Positions 4,368-5,987 of a DNA stretch of 5,987 bases are shown piece after piece. The notes below the pieces were generated by a model. The model ran no database searches. It saw only the letters and a list, made by a program, of their open reading frames with translations, and was not told where the DNA came from. The translations under genes and the position numbers were made by a program. Origin of the DNA: Actinomycetes bacterium (lineage in GTDB: Bacteria > Actinomycetota > Coriobacteriia > Anaerosomatales > JAJZPX01); the NCBI GenBank assembly GCA_021811025.1, contig JAJZPX010000133.1:1-5987 (forward strand), given 5' to 3'. The first letter of the stretch is position 1, and each line of letters opens with the position of its first letter.

Positions 4368-5987
4368 ATGGACGCGATGCAGCGGCTGGAAGCGGCGGAC
4401 GCGGTCCGGCGATTGTGGGCGAAGGACGGCACGCTGTTCACCGACGAGCCCGAGGCGCAGGCCCGCGCGGGACAGTGGCTGGGGTGGCTCGGCCTTGCCT
4501 CGGCAGCCGACCCGGTCGGGACCGAGGCGCGCGATCTCGCCGTGATCGCCGAGCAGAACCTCGTCGACGACTTCGTGCTGCTCGGCATGGGTGGAAGCTC
4601 GCTCGCGCCCCTCGTGATCTCGCGAATCCTCGCGGACGCGCCCGCGCATCCGCGGCTGCACGTCCTCGACACCACCGCGCCCGCCGTCGTCCTGGACGTC
4701 CTCGAGCAGCTGGAGGGGCTCAGCACGTGGGTGATCGTCTCGAGCAAGTCGGGCACGACGATCGAGCCGCTGTCGCTCTACGCCGTGTTCCGCGAGTGGA
4801 TGGAGGGGCGGGTCGTCGACGAGCCCGCCGGGCGTCACTTCCTGGCGGTCACGGACGCCGGCAGCCCGCTCGACCGGCTCGCCCGCGAGGAGGGCTTCCG
4901 CACCGTCTTCCACGCCCCGCCCGACGTCGGGGGGCGGTACTCCGCTCTCACCCCGTTCGGGCTCGTTCCCGCGCAGCTCGTGCGCGCCGACACGACGGCG
5001 CTCGTCGAGTCGGCGCGGCGCATGGAGGCGCTGTGCCGCGCCTCCGGCGGCGGAAACCCGGGTGCCGCGCTCGCGGCGTTCGCGATCGACGCGCGGGAAG
5101 CCGGCCGCGACAAGCTGACGCTCGCCACCTCGGACCGCCTGAGGCCGTTCGGGCTGTGGGTCGAGCAGCTGATCGCCGAGTCGACGGGCAAGCACGGCAC
5201 CGGGATAGTCCCGGTGCTCGAGACGACGCCGCAGATCCCTACGGGGTTCCGCGCCGATCGCGCGGTCGTCGTCTTCAGGTTCGAGGACGACGACAAGCTC
5301 GCATCGTGGGCGGACGTCGCGCGCGACGAGGGCTCTCCCGTCCACGAGATCGTCATCACCGATCCCGTCGAGATCGGCGGCGAGTTCGTGCGCTGGGAGA
5401 CGGCGACGGCGCTCGTCGGCCATCTGCTCGGCATCGACCCGTTCGACCAGCCCAACGTCGCGGAGGCCAAGGAGGCCACGAGCGCGATCATAGAGGGCCG
5501 GCAGCACGCGCCCGCCCCGGCGTTCAGCGTGAACGGAGACATCGAGGTTACCTACGGAGGCCCCCTGAAGACGCCCGCTGCGCACCCCGCGCTCGCCGAG
5601 GCGCTGGATCCGCTGCTCGACTCGATGAAGGCCGGCGACTACCTCGCGATGCTCGTGTACCTGCCGGAACGCGAGGACCTGCTGCAGCCGCTGCGACAGG
5701 CGGGACGCGTGGTCGAGGCCGCTACCGGTCGCGCGGTCTGCTTCGAGCTGGGCCCGCGGTACCTGCACTCCACCGGACAGCTGCACAAGGGCGGCGCGGA
5801 CGAGGGTGCGTTCCTGATGATCACCGCACACTCCGAGGAGGACCTGGCGATCCCCGGGAAGCCCTACAGCGTCGCGGCGCTCTGGCGCGCACAGGCCGCG
5901 GGCGATCTTGCGACGCTCGCGGCGCACGGCCGGCGCGTCGTGAGGGTCGACCTCGCGCGGCCGGAACCGCAGCTCGTGCGGTCCGTG
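4368..5987 (+). CDS. pgi: Phosphoglucose isomerase of the transaldolase/PGI-fusion type, standalone (3' end outside window)
   Basis: This enzyme interconverts glucose 6-phosphate and fructose 6-phosphate in cytosolic glycolysis, gluconeogenesis and the pentose phosphate route. The frame is open for 540 codons to the right edge, with no stop reached. Sugar isomerase (SIS) motifs appear in order: GMGGSSLAP (residues 73-81), SKSGTT (126-131), VGGRYSALTPFG (187-198), ESTGKHG (271-277, Glu271 the likely catalytic base), FDQPNVAEAK (359-368, Lys368 matching the catalytic lysine of the PGI signature) and GPRYLHSTGQLHKGG (462-476). The last block is typical of the isomerase half of transaldolase/PGI bifunctional proteins. 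Here the ATG has its own Shine-Dalgarno, and the 224 bases before it hold no transaldolase sequence, so the isomerase stands alone. Judging by the C-terminal motifs, most of the protein is present. Assignment to PGI is strong; phosphomannose isomerase side activity is possible. Confidence 0.93.
   Translation, partial: MDAMQRLEAADAVRRLWAKDGTLFTDEPEAQARAGQWLGWLGLASAADPVGTEARDLAVIAEQNLVDDFVLLGMGGSSLAPLVISRILADAPAHPRLHVLDTTAPAVVLDVLEQLEGLSTWVIVSSKSGTTIEPLSLYAVFREWMEGRVVDEPAGRHFLAVTDAGSPLDRLAREEGFRTVFHAPPDVGGRYSALTPFGLVPAQLVRADTTALVESARRMEALCRASGGGNPGAALAAFAIDAREAGRDKLTLATSDRLRPFGLWVEQLIAESTGKHGTGIVPVLETTPQIPTGFRADRAVVVFRFEDDDKLASWADVARDEGSPVHEIVITDPVEIGGEFVRWETATALVGHLLGIDPFDQPNVAEAKEATSAIIEGRQHAPAPAFSVNGDIEVTYGGPLKTPAAHPALAEALDPLLDSMKAGDYLAMLVYLPEREDLLQPLRQAGRVVEAATGRAVCFELGPRYLHSTGQLHKGGADEGAFLMITAHSEEDLAIPGKPYSVAALWRAQAAGDLATLAAHGRRVVRVDLARPEPQLVRSV

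Noticed and set aside
4353..5927. An open frame of 524 codons on the minus strand opposite pgi.
   Set aside because: It is the low-complexity, Arg-rich antisense shadow of a gene with clear isomerase motifs.
1..5987. tRNA, rRNA, CRISPR array, insertion sequence or attachment-site duplication.
   Set aside because: No cloverleaf, spaced direct-repeat array, transposase sequence or flanking duplication around the cassette was seen by eye. Imperfect target-site duplications could have been missed.

Overview
The window is high-GC DNA (hand-counted 60-base lines give about 70% G+C in hypE, 60-65% in the HEPN gene and 43% in the 60 bases upstream of the nucleotidyltransferase gene). It probably comes from a bacterium that makes a [NiFe]-hydrogenase. 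The GC-rich coding, frequent Shine-Dalgarno sites, a likely leaderless gene and a phosphoglucose isomerase of the transaldolase/isomerase-fusion type suggest an actinobacterial lineage (for example Coriobacteriia-like) or another high-GC group such as Chloroflexota. No single gene fixes the taxon.

Layout. Bases 1-3126 (+ strand) are a compact hydrogenase-maturation operon: the 3' third of hypF, then complete hypC, hypD and hypE. The gaps are 29, 6 and 9 bases, and each downstream gene has a strong Shine-Dalgarno sequence. Together these proteins build the Fe(CN)2CO group of [NiFe]-hydrogenases. HypF and HypE make the cyanide ligand from carbamoyl phosphate and ATP, and HypC and HypD form the scaffold that carries the iron. 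The nickel-insertion genes hypA and hypB and the hydrogenase subunits are not in the window.

Bases 3123-4143 (- strand) hold a two-gene cassette facing the hyp operon. A winged-helix/minimal-nucleotidyltransferase (MNT) protein is followed, with a 41-base overlap, by a small HEPN-domain protein. The layout matches an MntA/HepT-type toxin-antitoxin module. In front of it is a well-placed operator-like inverted repeat over a predicted leaderless promoter. The HEPN stop codon and the hypE stop codon share the palindrome CTAG, so the two operons meet tail to tail with no spacer.

Bases 4144-4367 are the divergent intergenic region. They contain the MNT promoter and operator, a cluster of short GC-rich inverted repeats and a weak candidate promoter for the rightward gene. 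Bases 4368-5987 (+ strand) encode a phosphoglucose isomerase that runs off the right edge. It resembles the isomerase half of transaldolase/phosphoglucose-isomerase fusions but starts independently, with no transaldolase domain.

The hyp and pgi genes look ordinary. The part most worth attention is the MNT-HEPN cassette and its control region.
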